DNA of 64,000 nucleotides from Hydractinia symbiolongicarpus (taxonomy: Eukaryota > Cnidaria > Hydrozoa > Anthoathecata > Hydractiniidae), in assembly GCF_029227915.1 (NCBI RefSeq), contig NC_079880.1, forward strand, positions 14,214,001 to 14,278,000. Reading direction: 5' to 3'. This document shows positions 36,069 through 47,300 of the stretch, one piece after another. Numbering within the stretch: position 1 is the stretch's first letter; each line of letters starts with the position of its first letter. The notes below the pieces were generated by a model, which had not been told where the DNA came from, ran no database searches, and worked only from the letters and a program-made list of their open reading frames with translations. The position numbers were made by a program, and so were the translations under genes.

Positions 36069-36438
36069 CTTTTAAGGGGATTAATTTTCGCGGGTATTAA
36101 GTTTCGCGGTTTTTTCGGAGTTTTTCCAAAAACGCGAAAATACGTCGCCGCGAAAAGTTTAAATATCCCTGATCTGGGAAATTTCCAAATCGGCCTGATA
36201 CAAAAGACAATGATGTATAACTTTCTCTGGGACATTTTCCTTTCTCTTCTGTATGTTGTTTCGAAATAACTCACCGGAATAGTTGTTTTTCCAAATTTGC
36301 ATAATTCGCAAAAATAAGTTACCGCGAAATTTTCTTCAACACTAAATTTGTGAAAATAAATTCCCTTTTTTCCCGCCAAATTCTAGTAAAAAAAAATTCT
36401 GCGAAAATAAGTCCCCGCGAAAATTAATTCCCTGAAGG
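36069..36438. mobile_element. MITE-like element with TTTTCGCGG terminal inverted repeats
   Basis: The left end reads AAGGGGATTAATTTTCGCGG and the right end CCGCGAAAATTAATTCCCTG, giving near-perfect inverted termini of about 20 bp around a 330-bp body. The body itself contains several internal CGCGAAA / TTCGC words. No coding capacity and no confident target duplication. Similar words are scattered through the window, suggesting a common family. Confidence 0.7.
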
Positions 36439-37640
36439 TATCTTGTTTACACAGTTATTTCTCGTTTATTCGTGATATAGTTCGTACAAGGTGATACATT
36501 TAGGAAGGTTTAAGGCGTTAAACAGATTATCATTTAGCGTACGTTTCTTGATTTCTCAGTCCTTCCTTACGCAGCCCCATTATATAACTAGTGTCAAATG
36601 AGAAAAAGGAAAAGGAAGTTAATTTCTGTGGAATTAGTAAGATATAACTGCTTGGTTATCCAGGTTCGTTTATTTAAATTCGAAGAAGCAGCAAATGATT
36701 AATCGTTTTTTGTTTTTTTGTTTGCATATAAAAATGTATGAAAATACTGAATTTTATGTGTTTACCCTTTTTTTTCATTTTTACCCTTGTTCTGTTGTTT
36801 TTAATAACGCATATTATAGATTTAGGTGTTCTTCTTTCTTTTTTGATTTTTGTTATGTTCAAAGGAGTCTATTACTACGCATGTCATGTGTTTGGAAGTT
36901 TCAGGAATACACTTTTATTTTGACACTCTTAGTTTTGTATCTTTTTAAACAAACCCAGCAGCCTTAAAAACCTCAAAATCTTAAAAAAATTTAAGGAAAA
37001 TTTATAACCCGTAGTTACTACATCATAGCAAAAACAGTATAAGTTGTGTTCGTTTGCAAACTACAAAATGTCTTGAAAGGGTTTTTTTTACTGATTGTAT
37101 GCTGGGAAATCATGGCCTTTCCACTCAGTGACTCAGGGCAAAGAATATAGAATTCAATGAAAAGTCAGGGAAAAATTTGGTTTAAAAGCTGTATGTGAAC
37201 CCTGTAAAAAACGTATCGGATCGAATACATGCAAAAGCAACAGTTTTAATGCCCTTAATGTTGCTTAAGATCCTCTTTACAAAGCGCAATTGTTGCATTC
37301 GTTGTTTGTTGGTTTTGTACCCACATAAACCACTTCCACGCATTTTGCTGCTTCATTAAGCTAGTTCTTAAATTGTAACCAAACTTTTGGTACAAATTCA
37401 CATACTCTTAAATACATGTTAAGGATGCTATAATTTGTGTTTTTTCCTTTATATTTTTTCTCCGAACTGGACAGCTGCTAACGTGTGCTTCTTTTTTGTT
37501 TTCATACAGATTATAAAAAATATCACTTACAACAATGAGACAAATGTCTTTAAAAAGACAATATTGCAGTTCAATATTAATAATTATCAGATGATCGGGT
37601 TTAACGCTCATGTATATAAAATATATATCTGTCTACATTT
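36439..37640. other. intergenic, no gene seen
   Basis: AT-rich DNA. The 60-90-codon frames at 36.7-37.0 and 37.4-37.6 kb are hydrophobic, biased by T-rich sequence and without recognisable motifs. Confidence 0.4.
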
Positions 37641-37649
37641 AGTCGATCT

Positions 37650-37885
37650 AATGTAAAAATTTTCTTAAAGTAGACACAAATCATATGGAATCGTTATGTA
37701 GACACAAAAATTTCAAATTTTTTTTAAGAGGCAAAAAGGCATACAGGGCGCATACGCAGACAAAAAGAATACTCCTTATACAAAAATAAAGGTTATAGGG
37801 GGTAAGGGTTTGCGAAAAAACATGGTTTTTATATGTCCACTTTTAGTTCGAATTTTCAGAGTGTCCACCTAAGGTTGATATAGCG

Positions 37886-37975
<90 letters not shown>
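37650..37975. repeat. GTCCAC / GTAGACAC-bearing repeat ending in (TA)n
   Basis: Contains AAAGTAGACACAAATC, TTATGTAGACACAAAAATT, ATATGTCCACTTTTAGTTCG and AGTGTCCACCTAAGG, followed by about 44 TA units at 37888-37975. In reverse orientation it parallels the 20.23-20.7 kb segment ((TA)n, then CCTAA-GTGGAC). The two are therefore copies of one family related to the intronic satellite. Confidence 0.75.
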
Positions 37976-37978
<3 letters not shown>

Positions 37979-38478
37979 CACACAGGAATGCTGGAAATGA
38001 TGAACGACTGCATTTGTAATTGAGTGATAAAATTATATTTATTTAAATTTTCGTCTGTCTACAACAGACTTCATCAGAAAATGACAATGATAAAAGAATC
38101 TGCTAAAAAAGTATATTCATGCTGAAATAACTGGGCATGTTTCCTGCAATTACAGCAGGAATAAATTGTGTCTTTGGAATCTAAAAGTGACCGATCCGCA
38201 AAAATTAATTTCTGTCAAAAATTTGAAAATTGACCTTTTAATTGCCAATTTTGAGTTTTGTCCCAATTTACAAAAAGACTTTCAAAGATGGTGGATATTT
38301 CAAAAACACAGTTTTTCATAGCCGATTTAAAATTTTGGTACTGGACCGTAGAATTTATCGGTAAAAATACATTATCAGCCATCAGACTTTTCGTCTGCTA
38401 TATTCAAAATAATGAAGTTCTTGGTGAAAATCTACTTCGCTCCTAATGCAATGTATAATGCGTGTAAGTCATATTGAA
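37976..38478 (-). repeat. unclassified repeat with hammerhead-like core
   Basis: On the minus strand at about 38054-38083 the sequence reads CTGATGAAGTCTG, then TTGTAGA, then CAGACGAAAAT. This resembles the CUGAUGA ... GAAA core of a hammerhead ribozyme with a five-pair stem II, but with one extra A before the stem. AAAATT/AATTTT flanks could form stem III, but no good stem I is visible. Penelope-like retroelements are known to carry hammerheads. No coding sequence is present. Confidence 0.35.
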
Positions 38479-38595
38479 GAAGAACTACTTTGTTCATCAC
38501 TGACATACTGCCAAGCAATGAGCGGGATTTGATCCGCGGTCCCCACAACTGGGAGCCGCTTGCCAGCATGTTAGCGATGAACAAAGTAGTTCTTC
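38479..38595. mobile_element. 117-bp MITE-like element with 37-bp terminal inverted repeats
   Basis: Arms 38479-38515 and 38559-38595 match at 33 of 37 positions (GAAGAACTACTTTGTTCATC is the perfect outer 20). The 43-bp centre includes GCGGGATTTGATCCGCGG, itself partly self-complementary. Read on the minus strand it resembles a tRNA B box. It is too short for coding. Confidence 0.8.
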
Positions 38596-39232
38596 AACAT
38601 AACTATTTTTTTCTTTAATACGGTCTTGATATATTTAGTAGCATTATCCTCATAATTTACTTTATGGGGCATTAATTTGTATTGTGAAATCGAAAATGGA
38701 GCTTTTGATGGTCCCTAATTTTCGCAAATTTTCCTTCCTGCAAAAGTTTCTTCCCTTTGTTTACAAAATATTGTGTAATTTTTTTCTTCTTTTCTTATAG
38801 GTCAAGCGAAAGAACAACGGTTTTCTTGGTTACTTGCTTACACACGTTTACACACGTTTACTTTGTTACTATTTAATCTCTTGTCAGACTTGGACACTAC
38901 CTTGATCTCACAATACACTTTTACATATATATAACTTATAGAATAGATTTTTTTACAATAAAAAATAATATATATAAAAAGTATATATAGCTAGCTATAT
39001 AATTTTACTGTTCTACTTTTTTGTATTTTTACGATCTAGGATCGCATTGCTATTGGAACTTTCGGTTCAACCACTCAGCTCAGTTCAGAACTACTGTTTC
39101 TGAAGAAATTTTCTCGCTCTTATTAAGGCCAGCTCCATTCTGTTCAATTTTTGTGTAAATATTACTTTGGCTTTTCTAATGGCTAGTGACGTTTAGTCCA
39201 ACTCCGGGCCTGTCAACCCAGATAAAATAGTA
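38596..39232. other. intergenic, no gene seen
   Basis: Contains a short duplication of TTACACACG near 38840-38860 and TATATAGCTAGCTATATA near 38985. No exon is supported. Confidence 0.4.
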
Positions 39233-39544
39233 ATGGGCTCATTTCGTCAAGGTCATTCTAGATTTGGAGAATCAGCGGGTAGCCAATGCGTGTGCAATGC
39301 TTTGTGGGCCATCTGTTACCCTTCTATTACGCCTGTGCGTTACTGGACTGAATGGAATCTTGATCGTATTTTGACACTAGGGAATGATCTTTACGTCAGC
39401 CTACGTTACACCAGTCAATATCTTGCTTTAGACGAACTTCCCAATTCAATTGCAACTGAAAACGGGAATATTCAAATTGAAAAGTCAGATTCCTATTTAT
39501 TTGAACTTTCGAGAAATAGTACTTCCTTTCTCCGTGCCCAGTAA
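39233..39544 (+). CDS. solo ORF resembling a transposon-borne cysteine protease N-terminus
   Basis: The frame encodes 103 residues, starting with GSFRQGHSRFG and ESAGSQCVCNALWAIC, followed by an L-D-x-I-L-x-x-G-N-D-L-Y block and ALDELP. The G-x-Q-C-x-x-N-A-L motif looks like the nucleophile-Cys region of OTU-like/peptidase C76-like cysteine proteases (the family named after a herpesvirus tegument domain). Related domains occur in large eukaryotic transposons. The catalytic His region expected further on is absent and no continuation was found, so this is probably a truncated relic. It is unlikely to be a working host gene. Confidence 0.4.
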   Translation: MGSFRQGHSRFGESAGSQCVCNALWAICYPSITPVRYWTEWNLDRILTLGNDLYVSLRYTSQYLALDELPNSIATENGNIQIEKSDSYLFELSRNSTSFLRAQ

Positions 39545-40140
39545 TATGCCAATTATCTCACGCTATCTCGGAGTGGAAACCAAGCATAAGAAGTGAGACG
39601 ATATTTGAACTAATATCGTTATTCAGAGGAAAGTGGGTAAATTTTACTATTTTAAAGCGGAAGAAAATTTTCTTTTTTACTTTCGTAGATAAACAATTCT
39701 CACTCACACATTTAAAGTTCTCAGTCGCGCTGACCTCAAGGCCTAAGGGCCTGTAGTAAGCTTTAGTCTACGTGCTTGCAAAATTGTACAGAGGGAAATG
39801 ACGTTAATAACATCAAAGATGGCGCATTATAAGGCGATCTTCATTATGCTACACTGCACGAGCTTTAACTTATGATTATAAAATTTAAAATAAAGTAATG
39901 TTCATTGGATAATAAAATAATTTGTTGCACTGTTAAGATTCTTATTGCCTTTAAACTCAATTTAGCCTCGTACTCAGAAAAAAATCTGTCAAAACGAGGA
40001 TTTAAGCTTTAGCCTGGATAAGTTTTAGGCGTCCAGGCTCTGGGCTGTCTCTATCTATCTCTCTCTATCTTCCCAGGCGATATTAAAGATTCCGCCTTCG
40101 CCGGTGGAAATCAAGAAGTAGTACACTATCAATCACAACA
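39545..40140. other. intergenic, no gene seen
   Basis: No coding signal. A CTATCTATCTCTCTCTATC microsatellite patch lies near 40048-40068. Confidence 0.4.
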
Positions 40141-40446
40141 TTTTCAGTGACTTGTGACGCAACTAGACGTGACTTTTGTCGCTGGTTGACGTCACTTTTA
40201 GACGCTATTAGAGAGGATTTTCACACACTATTAAACGTGATTTGTGGACGCTACTAGGCGTAACTTTTAAATGCTATTGACGTCACTTTTAGACGCTAGT
40301 AGACGTGAATTTTAGTCGCTTAGGCATGACCTTAAAACGCTGCTAGGCGTAACTTTCAAACTCTAATAGACGTCACTTTTAGATGCTACTAGACGTCACT
40401 TTTAGACGCTACCAGACGTCACTTTTAGACACTACTAGACATTGCA
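40141..40446. repeat. degenerate tandem repeat rich in CRE-like GACGTCAC
   Basis: A unit of about 24-26 bp, close to GACGTCACTTTTAGACGCTACTA, is repeated some 11-12 times with decay. At least five copies keep GACGTCAC, the core of a cAMP-response-type bZIP site (TGACGTCA). It lies about 0.9 kb upstream of the first recognised myosin coding exon. A regulatory role is possible but not shown. Confidence 0.8.
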
Positions 40447-41315
40447 CGCGTTAACGACCAAAAAATTCCGCAGTATCAGAAAAACATGTTAAAAATGCAC
40501 TCTTCTACGTTTCACGGTTTTGAGTAAGTACAAGAAAATCTCAAAACAAGCAGGAGTCATTTGATGGGAACAGAAGGTTCCCTGTCTAACTCTGGATACA
40601 AAGTATATATAATATTTCGTCCCATATTTTTCTACCGTTTCCCCATTTTTTTTTTTTTTTTATTATTATTATTATTTTTCACTTTTTTTAAACTCACTAT
40701 TGGAGACTATTTTTACAAAAAGTTGTGTCCCTGAGAAAAAACCAAACAAATATTCCGTATGTAGTCGAGGCACCTGGAAACGTGCTAGACAGAACTAAAC
40801 CCGTTAGCAACCTTGTTCCCAAGACATCTTGTATCATTTCTGATATCGAAAACGGCGATATATATGTTCGACTCGATATAAAAAGAGGCGCTTGGAACGA
40901 GGTTGACGCGATACACTGAACGTCGTTGTGTCTAGACCATTCTAGACATAATTGTCTGCCTGGTGAGTACCAAGCTCTTCAATTTTTTTTAATGGTGTTT
41001 CTGCTGGTGTGGACCCCGTTTTCTAGTTCTTGTTTTCGTTTATGTTTTTGTTTGATTAGGCACTGTCCTCATTCCAAATCTTCAATAAAGCAATTATATA
41101 TTTGCTCACACTTGCTGGGCAAAAAAATATATGTTTGTTGCGTGTAAATGCGCGGTAAGTGTGTTCGGGCATTAAAAAGCACATTTCAAGGAAATAGTTT
41201 GTTTTGATCTGCGATGGGAAACAGAACATGAAAATATAATTAGCTAACATGTGGCTTGAAGTTATTTCCATAACCTAGGAGTTTTGCAAGTAAAGGGTTC
41301 ATATTATACTTTTAG
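40447..41315. other. upstream region of the myosin gene; possible non-coding exon
   Basis: A strong donor, CCTG|GTGAGTAC, occurs at 40962/40963. It could end a 5' UTR exon joined to the acceptor before 41316. A 64-codon open stretch at 40725-40919 without recognisable domain ends just before it. No coding exon in phase with the myosin ATG was found. Confidence 0.3.
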
Positions 41316-44300
41316 ATGGAAATTAAGGATTTATGTTCACTTGAAAATCTGGAAAAGGATGTTGTGTTAAATACATTGAAAGAAAGATACGATGGAAATA
41401 ATTTTTACGTAAGTTTTTTTGCTAACTAGCTTTTTGCTGACTTAGTTGTTGCTCCCGGACGCTTCTGTTAGAAAATAAAGTGTTCACTTTGTATTCAGCT
41501 GTGGAAATATATAGGTGACTTTTAAATGTTCAAAAACAGGACCATATAGGGTAAAATACATAGCTGAATGAAATTCATACAAATAATTTCGAAAATTAAA
41601 AGACACCAGAATGAGTTTTTTTCAACTGTAGTCTCATTTTTTAAAAAACTTTTTATTTCAGTGTTCTGTTTTTGCGTACAGTACAGGAATGAGAGTAAAC
41701 CGTCATGCATAGGTCCCAATATTTTAAAAATATTTCTGTAGAACCAATATAATTGATTCGTTGCTACAATAAGTTTGCTCATTATTATAAGTGTATGGCA
41801 TCTGCAACCACAGTACCCTCAGCTGTCTAAAACGTTGGGATTGAAATCACCCTTATCCAAGACCTTCATCTGTATTCAGAACATTCATATTACGTCAAGG
41901 TTTTAAGTTGGGTGGGCATCACTAATATCTGATGTTATAGACTCATATGGGTACCAAAAATAAGGTTGGTTGGTTGGCAAATCCAAGATAGATCGATAGA
42001 TGCGCATATTTTACATGGTGAGCCTCACAAATATCAAGGGATGTAGCTACCCTGCTTTATGGAGTCTTAGGGTATTGAATGCTCATTCCGAGCTCCGAAA
42101 CCAGCCAGACAACTTTTTGCGACATCAAATGGCCCACACAGTGTGCTATCTCTTTAATTTCCCTCACATGGCTTGGGTTAACCCAGACCTATGGTAATTT
42201 TACCCTGTTGTACCTTGTTGTAGGCTTTCGAAGAAAGTCTTCAGGATTAGCAGTTGTGTGCCAGTCCTCCATTGGATTGAACATCCAGTTTACACCAATG
42301 TGTGCATATGTTTATTAGAGTTTGAATCAGCCCCTCTTAACGTGGTGTATCCTACCAGTTGTAATTCATCTGGTATCTGGAATAGATATTTATCAAGGCT
42401 GTTTTTAAAAAGGTCCAGTGTGCAAACAGACATATTATGGATGGACTTGGGGAGGATGTTAAAGAGCTTTTTTCCATGGATAGGTAAACTGAACTCGGTC
42501 ACCCTACTGTATGGACCACACGGAAGCTTTGCTTTCCGCCCAAGCCGAGGATGATGATAGCTTTGGATTTTCAGATTGGTATTTACTTGCCCATGTTGCC
42601 CACTTGCCCATATTGAATCAAGGGGCATCAAACCATGTTTTTCCCTGCACTAAGTGCAAGAGTTATAACCACTGAGCTTATCACAGCACAGAGTATTTTA
42701 ACTCACCCACCTTAGCATCTTCATTTGAATGAAGGAAAATAAAATAAAAAGTGTGATGAAATTCTTCCAGAATGTTGTGATTGCTTTATCACTTTATTTT
42801 GTTGTTTTTACAAGATTAAAAGTTGCAATTATACCTAACTCAAAATTTGCATATGTGAGTTCTTGTTTTGACTTGAAAAGATGACTTTAATATCTATTGT
42901 TAAAATAACAAATCTTAAAGTTTTCAGTTAGTTAACAGATTTCATATTAATGTGTAAAAGCTTCATGTGGAATTTAAATGGATCGTGAAATTTTGCCAAA
43001 CTTTAACTGGATATACATAACCTATGATATTTTTTACTATATACTGGTTTAATATTGTAATAATTAGTTTGTCTGTTTGTGCACGAGAAAAAAATTTTGC
43101 TAAAGAAACATGAAATGCGATATATGAACGACCGGCAAACCCGTGGATTTATCCACTGGCTACCGACTAGTTTTTAATATTACACTACTATTCTTTTCAA
43201 AATTATCTTGTTTGTAGCCACATACTAAATGACATAAAGCAAACATGTACATGTTTTGTTTCTTGTCAGAAATAAAATAACTCATTGGGGACCTCTTTTG
43301 TTTTGTACTTGTTACTTTCTATACACCCTATAAGTATTCACCAAAATCTATGGACAGCGGAGTTTAATTAAATTGGTAATTTTTTATAATTTCTCCTTAG
43401 ACATATATTGGTGACATCTTGATATCTGTCAAATCCAAAAGAGAAAATAAAATCGCTTTTAAAGAAGTAAGTATATATTTATTATCCCCTCTCGCATTTT
43501 TATATGCATGTGATTTTGTGAAATAATTTTATAAACGTAAATTAAAGCAAAAAACAAACAGAATTATAATTATTGTTGCTTCTCAAGCAACAATAATTAT
43601 AATTTTAGTTTGCTTTTTTTAAAAAAAATAAAAAAATGTGTAAAAAAGACATTCCAGAAAAACTGTGTGCATAAGCATTTTCATAAAAACTAAATGAATG
43701 ACCAGCTGGTTAGAAGATGATTCACACAATTTTATCAAACGTATTAGATGAGTAAACATAAAGTAAAAGATATATTAAAGTGATAAATTGTGAATTTTTA
43801 AAAACAGCATGACTTAAGAAATAGTATTAGTAATGATTTTTACTTTCCAATACTTTTTTAAAAAACTTATTCACCAAACTAATAATGTGAAACATCTAAA
43901 ATGTTATTTCTTCTTATTTTATATATTTTAAACTTTATGTAGAAATGGTGGTATAGTGCCAGTAAGAACTATGTATTAATCACCTAATTTGTTTCAAAAA
44001 GTTAAAATGTTCTGTTGCTGCAAGTTATTAAAAGGAGACATGATTGATAAGCACTTGAATGGACATATTAAGATTAATTATCTCTTAGATGTTAAACCAC
44101 TTAAGAATAAACTGTTTAAGTGTTTACATTATGAATTATATATACTTTAAAAGTGGTCAATAACTGTTTTTCCGGAATCAATTATGTGTATCATATAAGA
44201 ACTCAATATACATATCAAAATGATAGCCCTGTATGTTCTCACATTGTGCTACAGAAATAAAACAAAAACTCTAATAAACATTATTTTCTTTATTTGGTTG

Positions 44301-47300
44301 TTGTTATTAAATTAATGTTTCATGCATCACTGATAACAAGTTTACTTAATTTTAAATTTATAAAGAGCTTTTTGTATGATGTTTTTCTTTTATATTCAAT
44401 TATTTACATAAAGTTTTCATTTTGTTGCATTCAATGAATCTCATTAAAAAATGACCAACATTATTTCTCCTAAATCTTAAAACACAACTAAAATATTTCT
44501 TAATTCTGACATTTCTTATGTTTTCTTATTTGCTTCACTTTTATTATCAGTTTTATTTAAATTAATTTTTCCATCATATGTTGCCCTGATGTTAAATCTT
44601 TTCAAAATGATTGGCCACCTTGTATCTTAGTATAAATATAAAAAATCTTAAAAGTTTTGTCATCGAGACCACTGTGTTCGAGAGATTTGGATTTGTTAAG
44701 AGATGTGCATTCTAACCTTTTGGTTAAAGATCACATAGATACAGTACCGCTTGAATGTAACTTTACATGTACGCAAGTTTTACGACCTCGTGCAACGATC
44801 TCATGTCTACATAAAGAACGTTCACATATCTTTTTTTTATACATGAACTTAATTGCTTTTTATTGTTGTCGTCGTGCGCGAACAATAAGATTTGATGAAT
44901 CCTTTTGTTGTAACATGTAACTTGCATGTTATTGTTAAAAAGTGTTAAAGATGACAAAGGAAATTGAAATATTATTTTATAAAAATGAACGAACATAGCA
45001 CGTTAAAAGTATTTCTACCGCCACTTTTCATTCTTACATTTTTAAACACGATCTAACGTAGCATTTTTATCCCTGTTTTTTGTTCTTAAACTTTAAAACA
45101 TGATCTAACGAAGCATTTTTATCGCTTTTTTTCGTTCTTAAACTTTTAAAACATGATCTAACAAAGCATTTCTATCGCCATTTTTCGTTCTTAAACATTT
45201 ATAATGCGATCTAACGAAGCATTTTTATTGCCGTTTTTCGTTCTTAAACTTTCAAAATGATACTCTTGATGACTATAGCAATTAAATACAACAATGGGAC
45301 ACACAGCAATTAAATACAACAATGGGACACAAACAAGACATGAACTCTATTGTTTTCAACATGCAAAAATAGCTCATGTATTTAACAATAGGTTAACAAT
45401 AACAACGAAAGTTCTGACCCTACTGAAAGCTCATGCGAAGGTGATAACTATCGCGTACATGTAAAGTTACATTCGAGCAGTACTGTATACAGATCACTTA
45501 TATACGAATCGCATAGAAAGGCCAACCCCAGAGGGGGACAAGAAAGACTTGGCAGGAGAAAATAAAGACAGACCTGTTGCAAGGAATTTGAATTCAATTC
45601 TAACAATGTCTAGATCAGATTGAAAAAAGGTTATTGATATACCCTGTTTATCCCATGCTAGCATGGAAAACAGAGGTTAAGCCAAGAATGATGAATAATA
45701 ATGACGTAGATCTACAGATCACTTATACAAGGATCACATAGATTTATAGATCACGTATTTCTACAAATCACATTTAGACTGATCACGTAGATTCACAGAT
45801 CACGTATTTCTACAAATCACTTATATATGGATCACATAGATCAACAGATTTATGGTACACTTGGTTTAATAAGTAAATACATTTTAAAACCAATTGCTTT
45901 TCTAGCCTAATGGTCTTTCCCCAAGTTTTAAACATACCCATACTGATCTTTTTGTACCTCAACTGAGTTTTGGCAAGAGCAGAGAAATTCTGAGATTTTT
46001 TCTAAAAAAATATTTTGTTTTAGGAAATTCTTCATATTTATTGGTTTATATTAATTTTTAGGTATTTGTCTTTACCCTTACTTTTTTTTTTGAAGATTAG
46101 TTATTTAAACTTAATTACATAAAAGTTGATTCATGTTTTTATATTTAATAAGACTTAATCTATTTCAGAAAGTGGTATATATTTTTTGAATTTTTGCAAG
46201 GTGGTTTCAACCAGTGACTAATTTCAGAATTTTAATTGTTGGATTTTCTTATAAGAAACAGACTAGGTTTCTAAAATGGGCTTATTTTTTAGAAATAAGA
46301 AAGTGGTTTCATGTGCTTATAATACGTTTGATTCATATATAGATATTCCAGGAGTACAAAACTGCATTGTGTGTATCTGCTCTCCCGCCTCACATTTATG
46401 GGATTTCTTGTCACATACATCAATCACTCACCATTACTTCTGAAAACCAATGTTTTATTGTGTCTGGTGAGTCTGGAGCTGGCAAAACAGAAAATGAAAA
46501 ATTAGTATTTGATCAATTTTTATCACTATGCACATCCAATCATCACCAGTTAATCAGAAAAATATCACAGGTAATATAATTGTTCTCTTATTTTTTGATT
46601 CCATATCTTTTATGATTATTTAGTTCATTTTTTCTCAGCAAGTACTAATTATTAATTAATTGGTTACCTGGAGAATGTGTTTTCATATTTATTATTGACC
46701 TGCACATTTTTAGGTCAGCATTATTCTTGAATCATTTGGAAATGCAAAGACATCACTAAATGAAAATTCAACAAGACTTGGAAAATATTTTCAATTGTTT
46801 TTTTCTGAAGCTGGGAAATTAGATTTTGGTATGTATAGTTGTTGTAGTTGTTGTCCAGTACAAAAAGTGAGTTCGGAAAGTTTGATACAAATTTGTTCTA
46901 TTATGATTTTTTGATGATTGTAAAACATCATTTTTAGGTTATGTCACAGAATATCTTTTAGAAAAGTCAAGGGTTGCTTCGCAGAGGAAGGTAAGTGTGT
47001 AAATGGTTAATTAAGTGTTTCAGGTGTGTTGGGACTGGACCTAGAATGTTCCAAGGTTTGGTTATGTCCTATGAAAAAAACTTGCTCAAATTAATTTGTA
47101 TGAGTGATAGAAAAGCGATAATATAAGCACTTGTCTTATAATTTGCACCATATGGGTCTTAACAAGCAATTATTTTTTAAAAGCAAATTGGAATTATGGA
47201 AAGGCAAATGTATCAAAATTACTTTTTTTATGAAGTATAACTTTGTGCACATAACAGAAAAAAAGTGTTACAGAATGAACATGTTTTTAAAAAATAAATT

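Larger units (their letters stand above)
44737..45490. mobile_element. 754-bp element bounded by inverted repeats of about 38 bp
   Basis: The left end (44737-44774) and the right end (45453-45490) are inverted copies sharing GAATGTAACTTTACATGTAC, with a few mismatches outside that core. The interior holds a tandem array of about 53-bp units. An open frame over the left third shows no known domain. This looks like a non-autonomous DNA transposon in myosin intron 2. Confidence 0.65.

Noticed and set aside
35957-36379. 140-codon minus-strand frame
   Set aside because: It lies over the MITE-like element and its codons come from the inverted-repeat sequence.
40725-40919. 64-codon frame upstream of the myosin gene
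   Set aside because: It starts at a non-ATG codon, has a stop before the nearby donor and shows no recognisable domain.
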